Assembly (NCBI GenBank): GCA_029257385.1
Contig: JARIBS010000078.1
Coordinates: 1-64,000 of the forward strand
Reading direction: 5' to 3'
Source: Thiorhodococcus sp.
GTDB lineage: Bacteria; Pseudomonadota; Gammaproteobacteria; Chromatiales; Chromatiaceae
DNA: 64,000 nt
In this document: positions 35,641 through 45,959 of the stretch, one piece after another
How positions within the stretch are numbered: the first letter of the stretch is position 1
How the letters are laid out: every line of letters starts with the position of its first letter
Program-made: the position numbers and the translations under genes
The notes under the pieces: generated by a model
What the model was told of the DNA's origin: nothing
Database searches by the model: none
What the model saw: only the letters and a program-made list of their open reading frames with translations

Positions 35641-36852
35641 ATGAGCGACTCCAATCCGCCCTTCTTCCCGGTGCCTGGTGTGCGTCTGGCCAGCACTGCG
35701 GCTGCGATCCGCTACCAGGAGCGCGATGACCTCCTAGTGCTGGAGCTGCGACCTGGTAGCGTCTGTGCCGCTGTTTTCACACGCAACGCCTTCTGTGCCG
35801 CCCCAGTGACCCTGGCCCGTCATCATTTGGCGCAGTGCGCACCGCGTTACCTGCTGATCAATGCCGGCAATGCCAATGCCGGGACCGGCAGGCAGGGTCT
35901 TGCAGCCGCGCATGCCTCCTGCGAGGCATTGGCGGATCTTGCGGACTGTCGCGCCGAGCAGGTACTGCCGTTTTCGACCGGCGTCATCGGCGAGCATCTG
36001 CCCGTTGAGCGTATCGCGAGCGCCTTACCCACCGCGCTCAAGCGGCTCGACGCAGCAGCCTGGCCCGATGCCGCACGCGCCATCATGACCACCGACACCG
36101 TGCCCAAACTGCGTAGCCAGCGGTTTCTGCTCAATGGCCAGCAGGCCACAGTGACCGGCATCGCTAAGGGCGCCGGGATGATCTGTCCCGACATGGCGAC
36201 CATGCTTGCCTTTTTGGCCACCGATGTCGCTATCGCACCCGAGCTGCTGCAGCACTGTCTGCAATCGGCGGCCGATCGGTCCTTCAACAGCATTACCGTG
36301 GACGGCGACACCTCCACCAATGACGCCTGCGTGCTCGTCGCGACCGGGGCGCTCGGTAATCCAGCCGTCACGGATGCCGCGAGCGCGGAGTATACCGCCG
36401 TGCTGTCGGCAGTAGAGACCGTCTGCACAGATCTGGCAACCGCGATCGTCCGCGACGCCGAGGGAGCTACTAAGCTGGTCACGGTCGAGGTCGAAGAGGC
36501 ACGCGATCACGCCGAGGCGCGCAACGTCGCCTACACGGTCGCCCATTCGCCGCTGGTGAAAACGGCACTCTTCGCCTCCGACCCCAACTGGGGGCGCATT
36601 CTGGCAGCCGTCGGACGCGCCGGTATCGATGAGTTGGACATCGAAGGCGTTCATATCGATCTAGGCGATGTGCGGATCGTCGAAGCGGGCGCACGCGCAT
36701 CGAGCTATACAGAGACATTGGGTGCTGCGGTCATGGCTAAACCCGAAATCCTGATCCGTATTCTGCTCGGACGTGGCAATGCACAGACGCGGGTGCTGAC
36801 CTGCGACTTCTCCTACGACTATGTCCGTATCAACGCCGAATACCGCAGTTAA
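35641..36852 (+). CDS. argJ: Bifunctional glutamate N-acetyltransferase/amino-acid acetyltransferase
   Basis: NAGNANAGTG; KGAGMICPDMATMLAFLATD (autocleavage motif); FASDPNWGRILAAVGRAG. Confidence 0.96.
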   Translation: MSDSNPPFFPVPGVRLASTAAAIRYQERDDLLVLELRPGSVCAAVFTRNAFCAAPVTLARHHLAQCAPRYLLINAGNANAGTGRQGLAAAHASCEALADLADCRAEQVLPFSTGVIGEHLPVERIASALPTALKRLDAAAWPDAARAIMTTDTVPKLRSQRFLLNGQQATVTGIAKGAGMICPDMATMLAFLATDVAIAPELLQHCLQSAADRSFNSITVDGDTSTNDACVLVATGALGNPAVTDAASAEYTAVLSAVETVCTDLATAIVRDAEGATKLVTVEVEEARDHAEARNVAYTVAHSPLVKTALFASDPNWGRILAAVGRAGIDELDIEGVHIDLGDVRIVEAGARASSYTETLGAAVMAKPEILIRILLGRGNAQTRVLTCDFSYDYVRINAEYRS

Positions 36853-37795
36853 CCGCGAAGTCGTTCATGTGATGGCTGGAGCCATCGCGGACACCGCTGG
36901 ACGCATTCTGGTCGCCAAGCGCCCGGAGCATGTGCATCAAGGCGGGCTATGGGAATTCCCGGGCGGGAAACTGGAGTCGGGCGAGTCTCCGCTGCATGGG
37001 CTGAGGCGCGAGCTGAGCGAGGAGCTTGGCATTGAGGTCCGCGCCAGCCGACCGCTGATCCGTGTCCATCACGACTACGGCGATCGCCAGGTGTTGCTCG
37101 ATGTTCATCGCGTCAGTGACTACTCGGGATTGCCGCGCGGGCGCGAGGGCCAGCCGCTCGCCTGGCTGCACCCGGATACGATGGAAGCTGCGTATTTTCC
37201 AGCCGCCGATCGCCCGATCATCAACGCCCTGCGCCTGCCTTCGCTCCTTTTGGTCACTGGCGCGGGGTCCGCTCGCCCGGATATATTTCTCGCGCGCCTC
37301 GCCCGTGCGCTTGCAAACGGGGTCCGGCTCGTGCAACTGCGCGCGCATGATCTGTCCGACAGTGCGTATCGCAGCCTGTCCGCGCGCGCCCATGCGCTCT
37401 GCCAACAGCATCGGGCGCGTCTATTGCTCAACCGGCATCCAGATCTGATCGCCGATATTCCGCGCCACGGTATCCATCTGAGCGGCCTGCATCTCGGGGA
37501 GCTTTCGACACGGCCGGGGCGGGCGGACGATCTGGTTGGTGCATCCTGTCACGATGCGGCGGATCTACAGCGGGCCGAGGCGCTGGGGCTGGAATATGCA
37601 TTGCTGTCCCCGGTGAAACAGACCGCCAGCCATCCTAATGCACTTGCGCTAGGCTGGCCAAGGTTTGCGAGTCTGGTGGAGCCGGTGTCGCTGCCTGTCT
37701 ACGCCTTGGGTGGCCTGACACCAGGCGATCTCGACACGGCATTCATGCATGGTGCTCAGGGGATTGCGGCGATTCGCGGACTCTGGCCCGACTGA
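36821..37795 (+). CDS. Nudix hydrolase (MutT) fused to thiamine phosphate synthase-like domain
   Basis: GGKLESGESPLHGLRRELSEELGIE Nudix box; C-terminal ThiE-like GASCHDAADLQRAEALGLEYALLSPVKQTASHPNALALGW. Confidence 0.92.
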   Translation: MSVSTPNTAVNREVVHVMAGAIADTAGRILVAKRPEHVHQGGLWEFPGGKLESGESPLHGLRRELSEELGIEVRASRPLIRVHHDYGDRQVLLDVHRVSDYSGLPRGREGQPLAWLHPDTMEAAYFPAADRPIINALRLPSLLLVTGAGSARPDIFLARLARALANGVRLVQLRAHDLSDSAYRSLSARAHALCQQHRARLLLNRHPDLIADIPRHGIHLSGLHLGELSTRPGRADDLVGASCHDAADLQRAEALGLEYALLSPVKQTASHPNALALGWPRFASLVEPVSLPVYALGGLTPGDLDTAFMHGAQGIAAIRGLWPD

Positions 37796-37811
37796 GTGTC
37801 GCCCACTCAGT
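37791..37811. terminator. Inverted repeat across the stop codons of convergent mutT/thiE and yacG
   Basis: ACTGAGTG-TCGCC-CACTCAGT; 8-bp perfect stem, no clear U-tract. Confidence 0.45.
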
Positions 37812-38007
37812 GGCGCGGCTCATGGTCCTCGGACGGAGGCGGATCCTCGCTGGCGGCGTCCGTGGGATCGGCGATCCGATGCCGCTCCTCGATCCAGTCA
37901 CCCAAATCGATCAGCCGACAGCGCTCGCTACAGAAAGGACGCCAGGTGGCGGCTTCGGTCCACTCCACAGGACGACCACAATGGGGACAGGCAACGCGTG
38001 TGACCAT
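37807..38007 (-). CDS. yacG: DNA gyrase inhibitor YacG
   Basis: [41 protein letters not shown]. Confidence 0.93.
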   Translation of the reverse strand: MVTRVACPHCGRPVEWTEAATWRPFCSERCRLIDLGDWIEERHRIADPTDAASEDPPPSEDHEPRH

Positions 38008-38011
38008 ATTC

Positions 38012-38779
38012 TTAGAACACGCAGCAGGTGAGTCTGAACATGACGTCTTCGAAGTGCTGTTTGGCGCGCCCGCGAGATTCAGCGCTCATGAAGCGAATGC
38101 TGAAGCGGTTCTTGTGCCCGCTGATCTCGGGAAAGATGTCTTGTTCCACGGCGACACTGACGCGCAGCATCTGCGCCGGGATCATGGCATCGAGCGCTTC
38201 TTGATAGAAGCCGCCCTCGGCGAGCATCTGGCGTGGGGCGGAACTTGAGCGCACCAGCGAGAGCGCAAGCTCAATCGCCACGATTGCCGGCTTGAGATCC
38301 TTTAGCCATTCGAGAAACCTGGCTTGGCGCAGCTCCGGCTCTTGGAGCAGCCAGTAATGGAAGTGCGGCAGATCGAAGCTGCATGTTCCACCTGGAATAC
38401 TGCTGCGCAGTGCGATGGACTTGAGAAACTCGTCCTCTCTGGCGCTGTGTCCAATCGGGCCGTTCAGTGCATGAATGGCGTCGACGGTGCGTTTGAGATT
38501 GTCCATCACCGCAGCGAGGGCATCCGGATCAATACCGCGCTGCGAGGACAGTCGATCGAGGTTGCCAATGTAGCGGTCAAGTTCCTTGATCAGCTCATTC
38601 TTGACATCTGCCCGCGCCGTGATAGCAATGATGTCCATCAAGATTGTGACGGCGCTACGCGACGCCCTAGGGTCTTCCTGGTAGACGAGAAAGTCCAGTT
38701 GCCGGAACAGATGATCGAGCCGCAGGAAGGTTCGGATGCGTTCGTTAAGTGGGTGTTCGAATGTGATCAATGTTGACAC
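38012..38779 (-). CDS. zapD: Cell division protein ZapD
   Basis: [21 protein letters not shown]...; adjacent to yacG. Confidence 0.93.
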   Translation of the reverse strand: MSTLITFEHPLNERIRTFLRLDHLFRQLDFLVYQEDPRASRSAVTILMDIIAITARADVKNELIKELDRYIGNLDRLSSQRGIDPDALAAVMDNLKRTVDAIHALNGPIGHSAREDEFLKSIALRSSIPGGTCSFDLPHFHYWLLQEPELRQARFLEWLKDLKPAIVAIELALSLVRSSSAPRQMLAEGGFYQEALDAMIPAQMLRVSVAVEQDIFPEISGHKNRFSIRFMSAESRGRAKQHFEDVMFRLTCCVF

Positions 38780-39157
38780 GGCCTTGTCTCAAAGCTGGCC
38801 AGTCGCGATCCATATCGACGCGGCTCGCCAGGTGACCAAATAAGAGTTGTGAAAGCGCCGATCCGGCCGGCAATGCCTATGGAACTGGGAAGATCCGCCG
38901 TGGACACGCATCCTTGGAGCGACACTGCAAGCGCGTTCGCGCGCGCTCCACGCCGACTCTGCCGCCCATCTGGATGGGCCGACCAGCACCCCTTTAAGTG
39001 TCGCACAGATACCGAACAAGAATTGTCCCGGTTTCGGCGGCTCATGTCACGGGGAGAGATGCCCGAAAAGCGCGGCCAACACAAAACGCGGGGGCGATGT
39101 TCAATTGCGCGCGGTTCGGCAGCGGCGCTCAATAGCCCTCGCCGTATCGGCGCGTGC

Positions 39158-41134
39158 TTATCCAAGTCTCAGGGACTGTTTATAGAATCGCGGGATGGCA
39201 TCTGGGTCGGTCGTCATCAGGATCTGATCGATCAGCCAGGCTGGCACCCGATTCTGTTGAGCCATTGCGTCGAGCTGAATCCGCAAGCCCTCCCAATAGA
39301 AATCTCCGTCGGAGCCGTCGAAAAAGACGATGGGGCCAGCCTCGATCACACCGAGCTTCATGTCGGTCAGGGTCAGTCCGACCTCTTCAAGCGTCCCCAC
39401 ACCGCCGACCAGGAACAGATGAAAGCTTGCGATCTCGAACCAGCGTTGACGCGCTTGCCGACTGCGGGCCTGAAACGTCTGGTAGAAGTCGGCGCATTGG
39501 TTGGTCGCCTGATCGACCGTCTCGATGAAGCTGGAGCCGACCATCAGCCCGAGCTTGTGCGCGACATCGGTGACCTGCTGCATCGCCCCCGGACCACCGC
39601 CGGTGAGGATACCGATGTCGTTGCCGAACAGCGCGAGCAGATTCTTGAGCACCCGCTCGACCTGATCCACTGCTTGATCGTCGAGTGGTTTGGTCGAGCC
39701 ATAGACGCCGAAGATCAGACAGGAGCGGAAACGATCGACCTGGTCTGGCGTCGTGAAATAGCCGCGCAGCCCTCTGAAGACGTGTCGGACGATTTGATTA
39801 CGGTGCTCGTTGCACCAGAAGACCTCCAGTCCGAGTCCTTCATAATCGGCGAGCCGCCCATGGTCGCGTGATGACAGAAAGGAGCCGTGCTCGAAGGACG
39901 CGCGCCGAAAAACGATGCGTGCGATGCGCTGATTGAGAGCGGCGGCGCAGATCTCGGTATGCTCGATGAGGTTGGGGAAGTAGCTCAGCAGCAACGTGGC
40001 CTTGGCGCCATCGGGCAACGTGGCGAGGAGTTGGGTTCCATATGCCACATGCCTGTCGATCTCTAGCTCTTCGGCGAGCAGTCCAGCCGCCAGATCGGTC
40101 CCGTTGCTCGGATCCCTGGGAGCCTGGGGTTGGGTCCAGATCAACTCCGGGGCGGCACCGTCGAGCAGCGCCTGCGGATCATGGGTCGCTGCAACCATGC
40201 GGTGTGAATAGCGATCATGTGCCAGGTTGACCTCAAGGCGATCGAAGACCTCAGCGAGCGCCTTGCAGCCGGTCTCGTCCGTTGCTTCGCGTGGCTCTGG
40301 GTGATCGGTCGCATGTCCGTGCCAATAGCGGGGGCTGGGCTTGATCTGAACGGCCTCGTGTACCGAGGCGGCCACGCTAGGATTGATGATGAGTTGCTCA
40401 GTGCGGTTGACAAACTCCAGATAGACGTTGGTTCCGCGTGTGGAGACCGGGTCCAGCACCGTGGCTTGCAGATGGACCCCGAGCGACTCATCGAGATTGC
40501 GCAGCACCACATAATGGCGGTGCAGAAACATCGAGCAGGCGGTGACTAGCCCGTCTCGCGGGAGCAGCGCGATATGCTCGACCTGCTTGCGGGTCTGTAA
40601 CCGGTTCAGTCGACTCTTGCCGTCGACATGTGTCGCGATGGCGGTGACATCGTCCTGTGTCAGCGGTTTTGGGAAGTGAAAGATCTGCTGCTGAGGCCGA
40701 ATGATGAGATGGCCGTTGCCATCAATCGAGAATCCAGCCGGAACCTGGAGGCTGTTATCGCGAATCAGCCCATGAATGCGCGCCGAGTCGAGCCGATTGT
40801 CCTCTGGGCAGAACACCAGGCGTCCGACCCGCAGACCGGGCACCACGATGCGCTCCAGATAGGCCGCGATCCCGTAGGAGCGGATAGCGGCCAGGATGCG
40901 CAGCTCGATGTCGCAATGGCGTCCGTTGAAGGCGGGCGTGCCCAGCGGGAGGATGTTGATCCCGATGCGCGCCAGGCGACTGCGTGCCGCAAAGACCAGA
41001 TCCGTCTCGCGCCCCCCCGCTAATGCACGAAAAGCGGCTGAGATGGGAAAGCGCGCGGCGACGACGAAGCTCGTCTCCTCGGTGTCGGTGACATGGGTAA
41101 TCCAGCCGTCGTCGGTTTCAGGGGTCGTGTACAT
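39158..41134 (-). CDS. Large protein with C-terminal LOG/TIGR00730-type Rossmann domain and uncharacterised N-terminal half
   Basis: C-terminal GNDIGILTGGGPGAMQQVTDVAHKLG...LFLVGGVGTLEEVGLTLTDMKLG; about 430 aa upstream not recognised. Confidence 0.75.
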   Translation of the reverse strand: MYTTPETDDGWITHVTDTEETSFVVAARFPISAAFRALAGGRETDLVFAARSRLARIGINILPLGTPAFNGRHCDIELRILAAIRSYGIAAYLERIVVPGLRVGRLVFCPEDNRLDSARIHGLIRDNSLQVPAGFSIDGNGHLIIRPQQQIFHFPKPLTQDDVTAIATHVDGKSRLNRLQTRKQVEHIALLPRDGLVTACSMFLHRHYVVLRNLDESLGVHLQATVLDPVSTRGTNVYLEFVNRTEQLIINPSVAASVHEAVQIKPSPRYWHGHATDHPEPREATDETGCKALAEVFDRLEVNLAHDRYSHRMVAATHDPQALLDGAAPELIWTQPQAPRDPSNGTDLAAGLLAEELEIDRHVAYGTQLLATLPDGAKATLLLSYFPNLIEHTEICAAALNQRIARIVFRRASFEHGSFLSSRDHGRLADYEGLGLEVFWCNEHRNQIVRHVFRGLRGYFTTPDQVDRFRSCLIFGVYGSTKPLDDQAVDQVERVLKNLLALFGNDIGILTGGGPGAMQQVTDVAHKLGLMVGSSFIETVDQATNQCADFYQTFQARSRQARQRWFEIASFHLFLVGGVGTLEEVGLTLTDMKLGVIEAGPIVFFDGSDGDFYWEGLRIQLDAMAQQNRVPAWLIDQILMTTDPDAIPRFYKQSLRLG

Positions 41135-41277
41135 GTTGGACTCTTGGGAGGCTTGTCGGTAGACAGTTGCTCAAGGATGCGGATGAGGAGATTAACACAA
41201 GCGCGGCGAAGCCTCAGGCCAGCGCACTGCCTCAGCACGTCCCGCGACCGGCACGCAGCGGGACGTCTCAGGCTGGC

Positions 41278-42786
41278 TCAACGCACCCCCGCGACGGGAC
41301 GCATCTCCTTGTCGCAGACGCCGCCGACGCTCACAGAGCGCGTGGAGCCACCGCTGCGGCAGGATTCGCCGCGATCCGTGACCCGACAGTTGATCTCGAC
41401 CGGCTTGCCGGCGCTCAGCCAGTTCGGCACCTTACGATAGCGCCCCGCCCCGCCCGAACGGCAGCCGCTGGGGATGCCATAGGCCGGGCAGTCACTGGGC
41501 TTGCGCAACGAGACCTTGCGCGCATCGACCCGGAAGCCTGGGTAGTTGTCGCGGATGCTGACGATATCGCGATCCGGTGCCTCCTCAAACAGAAACTCCT
41601 TGAAGGCATACCCGTCTCCAGATTTGGAGCCGACCTGGATTCGAGTGTTGGCGACGAGCGCGAAGTCCCCGCCATTGCGTGCGACCGCGCCAGACATGTA
41701 CTCGACCCGGTCATGGTTTGGGAAACACTTACCCATGGCCGGTGCGTGGTAGTAGTGGCGCGTAGAGGTCAGATCGGACAGGCGATTGTCGGGGAAGACG
41801 TCGCGCAGACCGGCATCGCCGCCGTAGAGAATGCGCTCGGCGTCGGGCACTGTCTGGGCGTACATCGCCTGGATCTTGGCGTAGTAGTCGTTGCTCGACA
41901 GATCTGGCCTGAGAAAACAGGACGTCAGCCCGGAGATCTGGGTCAGATACTCATCCCAGATGTTGTACTGCGACACCGAGGAGGAGACCCCTTGGAAATC
42001 GCCTGGGAAGGAACAGCCCTGCCCACGCAGGCATTGTCCCACCGCGCGGTTGCGGATGGACAGGATGATGGTGTTGCGCTCGCAGGCGCCATAGGCATTG
42101 CAGCCGCGCCCGAGATGCCCCTCGTAGAGCGCGGTGCGCATGGCGTAGTCCAGATGCTTGGCGCGCGCCAGGGTGGTCTCGGAGCCGAGGTCGGAGCGCT
42201 TGCGGATGAAGCCGTCCCAGGCCCGTTCCAGGGCCGGACGTCGGCGTGTCAGGTTGCGGTTCACACCGGCGCAATCGCCCGAGGCATGAAAGGCCCGGAC
42301 GATGCGGTCCAACTGGCTGTCGCCGGCGCTCCCGCCACGTGCACCGGTGGGCGGCGGATCGAAGAAGGGTGCCTTTTCCAACGCATAGAGGTTGCGGACG
42401 CTGATGACGTTGCGCACCCCAGCCGAACAATGATGATTGCGGGCCTTCATCCCCTTGCGTGCCGCCACGGCGCGCTTGAAGACATCGGTCGATCCGGGGG
42501 AAGCCTTTCTGGGATCGACCACGATCTCGAAGCCGACATAGGGCGTACCGCCGCTGTCGGTGAGCGGTGCGCCGTTGCGGATCATCAGACAGGGAATGAG
42601 CGATGTCCCCTGTGTCAAAGTCCCCGCGCGCGAGGCGGTCCCGGAGCGGGCGAAACGATCGGCGTCGTAGTAAGGCGCCTCCATCGGGCCATTGAACTGG
42701 TAGACCGTCATCACTGGCGTTGCGGGAATCGCCGACCAGGACGGCGCGGAGACGAGTAGTGCGAGCGCGCCCAACACTTTGCGCAT
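41278..42786 (-). CDS. Secreted Cys-rich hypothetical protein
   Basis: Signal peptide MRKVLGALALLVSAPSWSA; 502 aa; many paired Cys; no recognised family. Confidence 0.65.
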   Translation of the reverse strand: MRKVLGALALLVSAPSWSAIPATPVMTVYQFNGPMEAPYYDADRFARSGTASRAGTLTQGTSLIPCLMIRNGAPLTDSGGTPYVGFEIVVDPRKASPGSTDVFKRAVAARKGMKARNHHCSAGVRNVISVRNLYALEKAPFFDPPPTGARGGSAGDSQLDRIVRAFHASGDCAGVNRNLTRRRPALERAWDGFIRKRSDLGSETTLARAKHLDYAMRTALYEGHLGRGCNAYGACERNTIILSIRNRAVGQCLRGQGCSFPGDFQGVSSSVSQYNIWDEYLTQISGLTSCFLRPDLSSNDYYAKIQAMYAQTVPDAERILYGGDAGLRDVFPDNRLSDLTSTRHYYHAPAMGKCFPNHDRVEYMSGAVARNGGDFALVANTRIQVGSKSGDGYAFKEFLFEEAPDRDIVSIRDNYPGFRVDARKVSLRKPSDCPAYGIPSGCRSGGAGRYRKVPNWLSAGKPVEINCRVTDRGESCRSGGSTRSVSVGGVCDKEMRPVAGVR

Positions 42787-43088
42787 TGCAGAATTTCCTT
42801 ATTTGATTGAGATTTTTCGATCAGACTAGGCTAGAGCAAGTGTCGCCGCGAATCCACTCGCCGCCGCGGGTCGGGCGGCCCGGTTGATTTCCCGGTGTCT
42901 GCGCCTGCCCGTCGCAAGCCGGATCTGCCGTTCAGTTACCGTTCACGTGCCCGCCCGTATCTTATGGACTCGTCACCCGATCACCGTGCCATCACATTGG
43001 TGATGCGAGTCGCTGGCTCTCGATGCCAGGCACTCGCCCGATCGAGGGCTGAACCCAAAGGGTCTCCAATCCGATGAGGTCATCGCAG

Positions 43089-43430
43089 ATGAAACGAACA
43101 ATGCTTACAGTCACGATCCTGACAGCGCTGTCGACGGGTCTAACCACCGCGAGCGCCCACGCAAACGATCCCGGCGCAGCAGCAGGTTTTCTCGGCGGAC
43201 TGGTCGGCGGGCTGCTCTTGGGCGGTCCGCCACCACCGCTACATCCACCGGCCACCGTGGTCATCGAGCGGCACGGACCTCCGCCGCCCGCTTATTATGA
43301 CTACTACGATCGCCCGCCGCGGCATCATGGGCACCGTCCGCCCCGGCATCATAAGCACCGCCCACCCCGCCATTCACGCCACCATTGGCGCGAGATGCAG
43401 CGTGGTTCACGTCCGCACTGGGATGACTAG
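43089..43430 (+). CDS. Secreted His/Pro-rich repeat protein
   Basis: Signal peptide MKRTMLTVTILTALSTGLTTASAHA; Gly-rich segment; PPRHHGHRPPRHHKHRPPRHSRHH. Confidence 0.65.
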   Translation: MKRTMLTVTILTALSTGLTTASAHANDPGAAAGFLGGLVGGLLLGGPPPPLHPPATVVIERHGPPPPAYYDYYDRPPRHHGHRPPRHHKHRPPRHSRHHWREMQRGSRPHWDD

Positions 43431-43481
43431 CGTACTGTCGCGGATACGCCATGTTGGAACCTTTCCCTGACGTACCCATCT

Positions 43482-43507
43482 GATGCTGCATTGCAGCATC
43501 GTCATTT
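43482..43507 (+). terminator. Possible terminator after the His-rich gene
   Basis: GATGCTGC-ATT-GCAGCATC then GTCATTTTA. Confidence 0.45.
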
Positions 43508-43553
43508 TAGGACGCGGTCAGCGTCACGGTGCGCCACTCGGCGGAGATTCGCC

Positions 43554-44321
43554 ATGTTTGACTACATTACAGGTACCGTACGGCAGGATCGCGACAGCCT
43601 GCTCAGGGACGGGACCCCTTACCGCATTCGCCCGATCGGCGTCGATGACCGGCATTTGATGCTTGCGTGTTTCGAGCGTCTCTCGCCAGAATCACGCCGC
43701 TCGCGGTTCTTTGCCGTCAAACCCGCGCTCAGCGAGAGCGATCTGGCCTTTCTGACAAGCGCGGACGGGTTCGATCATCTCGCTCTGGGAGCGATCCGGC
43801 TCGATGCGCGGGGCGAAGAAGTCGAGCTGCTCGGAGCGGCGCGCTGCATTCGTCTCGGTGCGGACTCAGACAGCAGCGAGCTGGCCTTAGCGGTCGCCGA
43901 CAAGGCACAAGGCCAAGGCGTCGGGCGATTGTTGCTCACGCATCTGACCGAAGATGCGCGCGCGCGGGGGATACGTCGCTTTCGCTGCGAGGTGCTCGCC
44001 ACCAACGACGGCATGCGCGCCCTACTCGCTGGGCCGGACAGTCGTGTCAGCTGGCTCGATAACGGAACACTCGAGTACGACTATTTTTTCCCGGAGCCGC
44101 AAGATCACGCACAGACGTTATGGCCTTACCTGGTCGATCCGCTGTTCGCCGCAAGGCTGGGCGCGGACGCCTGGGCGTCGGTGCAGGAGCAGATCTTGGA
44201 CGACTCTTTTTCCGCTGGTAAGACCCTGCTTGGATTCTGGGTAGGCCGTTGGCCGATCGGCTCGTGCCCGTTGTCCGAGACGATCGCGCACGCGCCGCGT
44301 CCCGAACCGGAGCTTGCCTAA
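43554..44321 (+). CDS. GNAT-family N-acetyltransferase
   Basis: YRIRPIGVDDRHLMLACFERLSPESRRSRFF...QGQGVGRLLLTHLTEDARARGIRRFRCEVLATN; start at ATG 43554. Confidence 0.82.
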   Translation: MFDYITGTVRQDRDSLLRDGTPYRIRPIGVDDRHLMLACFERLSPESRRSRFFAVKPALSESDLAFLTSADGFDHLALGAIRLDARGEEVELLGAARCIRLGADSDSSELALAVADKAQGQGVGRLLLTHLTEDARARGIRRFRCEVLATNDGMRALLAGPDSRVSWLDNGTLEYDYFFPEPQDHAQTLWPYLVDPLFAARLGADAWASVQEQILDDSFSAGKTLLGFWVGRWPIGSCPLSETIAHAPRPEPELA

Positions 44322-44349
44322 CGCCCAAACGCGTCGGGCAGCGCGCCCG

Positions 44350-44940
44350 CTAGCGTATCGCGGCGCGATAGCGCGCCCAGTCGAAGGCCGCCCCAGGGTC
44401 CGTCTTGCGCTCGGGTGCGATGTCGCTGTGACCGGTGATGCGCTCGGCGTTGATCGCGCGATAGCGGCGCTGGATTCGCCGTGTGCAGTCGATCAGAACC
44501 CGGTACTGCGCGTCGCTGAAGGGGATTAGATCGGTCCCTTCCAGCTCGATTCCGATCGAATAGTCGTTACAGCGCTCGCGCCCCTGAAAGCAAGATGTAC
44601 CGGCATGCCAGGCGCGCTGCGCGCAGGCGACGTACTGAATTAACTGACCGTCGCGACGAATCAGCAAATGGGCCGAGACACGCACCCTGGCGATCGGCTC
44701 AAAATAAGGGTGGGCGTTGGGGTCGAGCCGATTGAGGAAAAGATCGTCAATCCAATCGCCGGTGAATTCTCCTGGCGGAAGGCTGATGTTATGGATAACC
44801 AGCAGGTCGATCTCAGTGCCCGGCGGACGGGCATCGAAATTGGTGCAGGGCCGTCTCAACGCCCCGGCCAGCCAGCCCTCGGCATCAATGTCTGTAATCT
44901 TCGTCTGGAGGGGATCAACGCGCTCGGTCATCTGTTTCAT
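44350..44940 (-). CDS. ampD: 1,6-anhydro-N-acetylmuramyl-L-alanine amidase AmpD
   Basis: [14 protein letters not shown]...[16 protein letters not shown]...[27 protein letters not shown]...[21 protein letters not shown]. Confidence 0.93.
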   Translation of the reverse strand: MKQMTERVDPLQTKITDIDAEGWLAGALRRPCTNFDARPPGTEIDLLVIHNISLPPGEFTGDWIDDLFLNRLDPNAHPYFEPIARVRVSAHLLIRRDGQLIQYVACAQRAWHAGTSCFQGRERCNDYSIGIELEGTDLIPFSDAQYRVLIDCTRRIQRRYRAINAERITGHSDIAPERKTDPGAAFDWARYRAAIR

Positions 44941-45030
44941 TTCGCCAACTTATTGAGCGGTGCAAGGTCGCCTTGCCCCATGCTATCGCCTCGCACTATC
45001 CGAGCGCTAAACCAATGGTCCGCAAACGAC

Positions 45031-45918
45031 ATGCCGACAGAGTCCGAAATACCCTCATCACCATGCTTCGATCCACGTGGCCGTCTGCCTGATCGCGCCC
45101 TGATCGAGGCCCAGGCGCGCGCCGCGCTCGTCGAGGATCTCGGCGACGGCGATCTGACCGCGAAACTCTTGTCCGAGCATCAGCGCTCGCGTGCCGAGCT
45201 GATCACGCGCGAGGCGGCAACACTTGCCGGCTGCGCCTGGTTTGAGATGGTTTTTCGGCTACTGGATCCACGCATCGAGATGCACTGGGGAGCGCAGGAC
45301 GGCGATCGCGTGAGCGCCGGACAGCGACTGTGCGTGCTGGAGGGCAGCTCGCGTGCACTGCTGAGCGGCGAGCGCGCGGCGATGAACTATCTCCAGACGC
45401 TCTCGGGCACGGCGAGCCGGGCGCGACGCTATGCCGATGCCGTCGCAGGGCTTGCCGTGCGGGTGCTGGATACACGCAAGACTCTGCCGGGGCTGCGTAT
45501 ACAGCAGAAGTACGCCGTTCTGTGTGGGGGCTGTCACAATCACCGCCAGGGGCTCTTCGATGCCATTCTCATCAAGGAAAACCATATTCTGGCCGCTGGC
45601 TCGATCCCAGCCGCGCTCGCTGCGGCGCGGGCGTTGGGGCGCGATGTGCCGATCGAGATCGAGGTCGAAACCCTCGATGAGTTCGACATCGCCCTCACGG
45701 CTGGTGCGCGGCTGGTGCTACTCGATAATTTTTCGCTCGATGATCTGCGCTGGGCGGTCGTCGCGAGCGCGGGACGAGCGCTGCTGGAAGCCTCTGGTGG
45801 CGTGACGCTTGAGACCATCCGCGCGATCGCCGAGACCGGCGTGGATCGCATTTCGGTCGGCGATCTCACCAAGGATGTCACGGCGATTGATCTATCGATG
45901 CGCTTCGTCGTGCTATAG
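45031..45918 (+). CDS. nadC: Nicotinate-nucleotide pyrophosphorylase (carboxylating)
   Basis: [13 protein letters not shown]...[17 protein letters not shown]...[39 protein letters not shown]; start at ATG 45031. Confidence 0.95.
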   Translation: MPTESEIPSSPCFDPRGRLPDRALIEAQARAALVEDLGDGDLTAKLLSEHQRSRAELITREAATLAGCAWFEMVFRLLDPRIEMHWGAQDGDRVSAGQRLCVLEGSSRALLSGERAAMNYLQTLSGTASRARRYADAVAGLAVRVLDTRKTLPGLRIQQKYAVLCGGCHNHRQGLFDAILIKENHILAAGSIPAALAAARALGRDVPIEIEVETLDEFDIALTAGARLVLLDNFSLDDLRWAVVASAGRALLEASGGVTLETIRAIAETGVDRISVGDLTKDVTAIDLSMRFVVL

Positions 45919-45959
45919 GCGTCGGCTATGCTTGCCGCATCATCGAGGTCGGCGCGGGA

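Noticed and set aside
38849-39871. 340-aa plus-strand ORF between zapD and the LOG gene
   Set aside because: Largely antisense to the LOG-domain coding sequence. The non-overlapping 38780-39157 interval shows no convincing gene on either strand.
41167-42759. 530-aa plus-strand ORF opposite the Cys-rich protein
   Set aside because: The minus-strand ORF has a credible signal peptide and Cys pattern; the plus frame looks like antisense translation.
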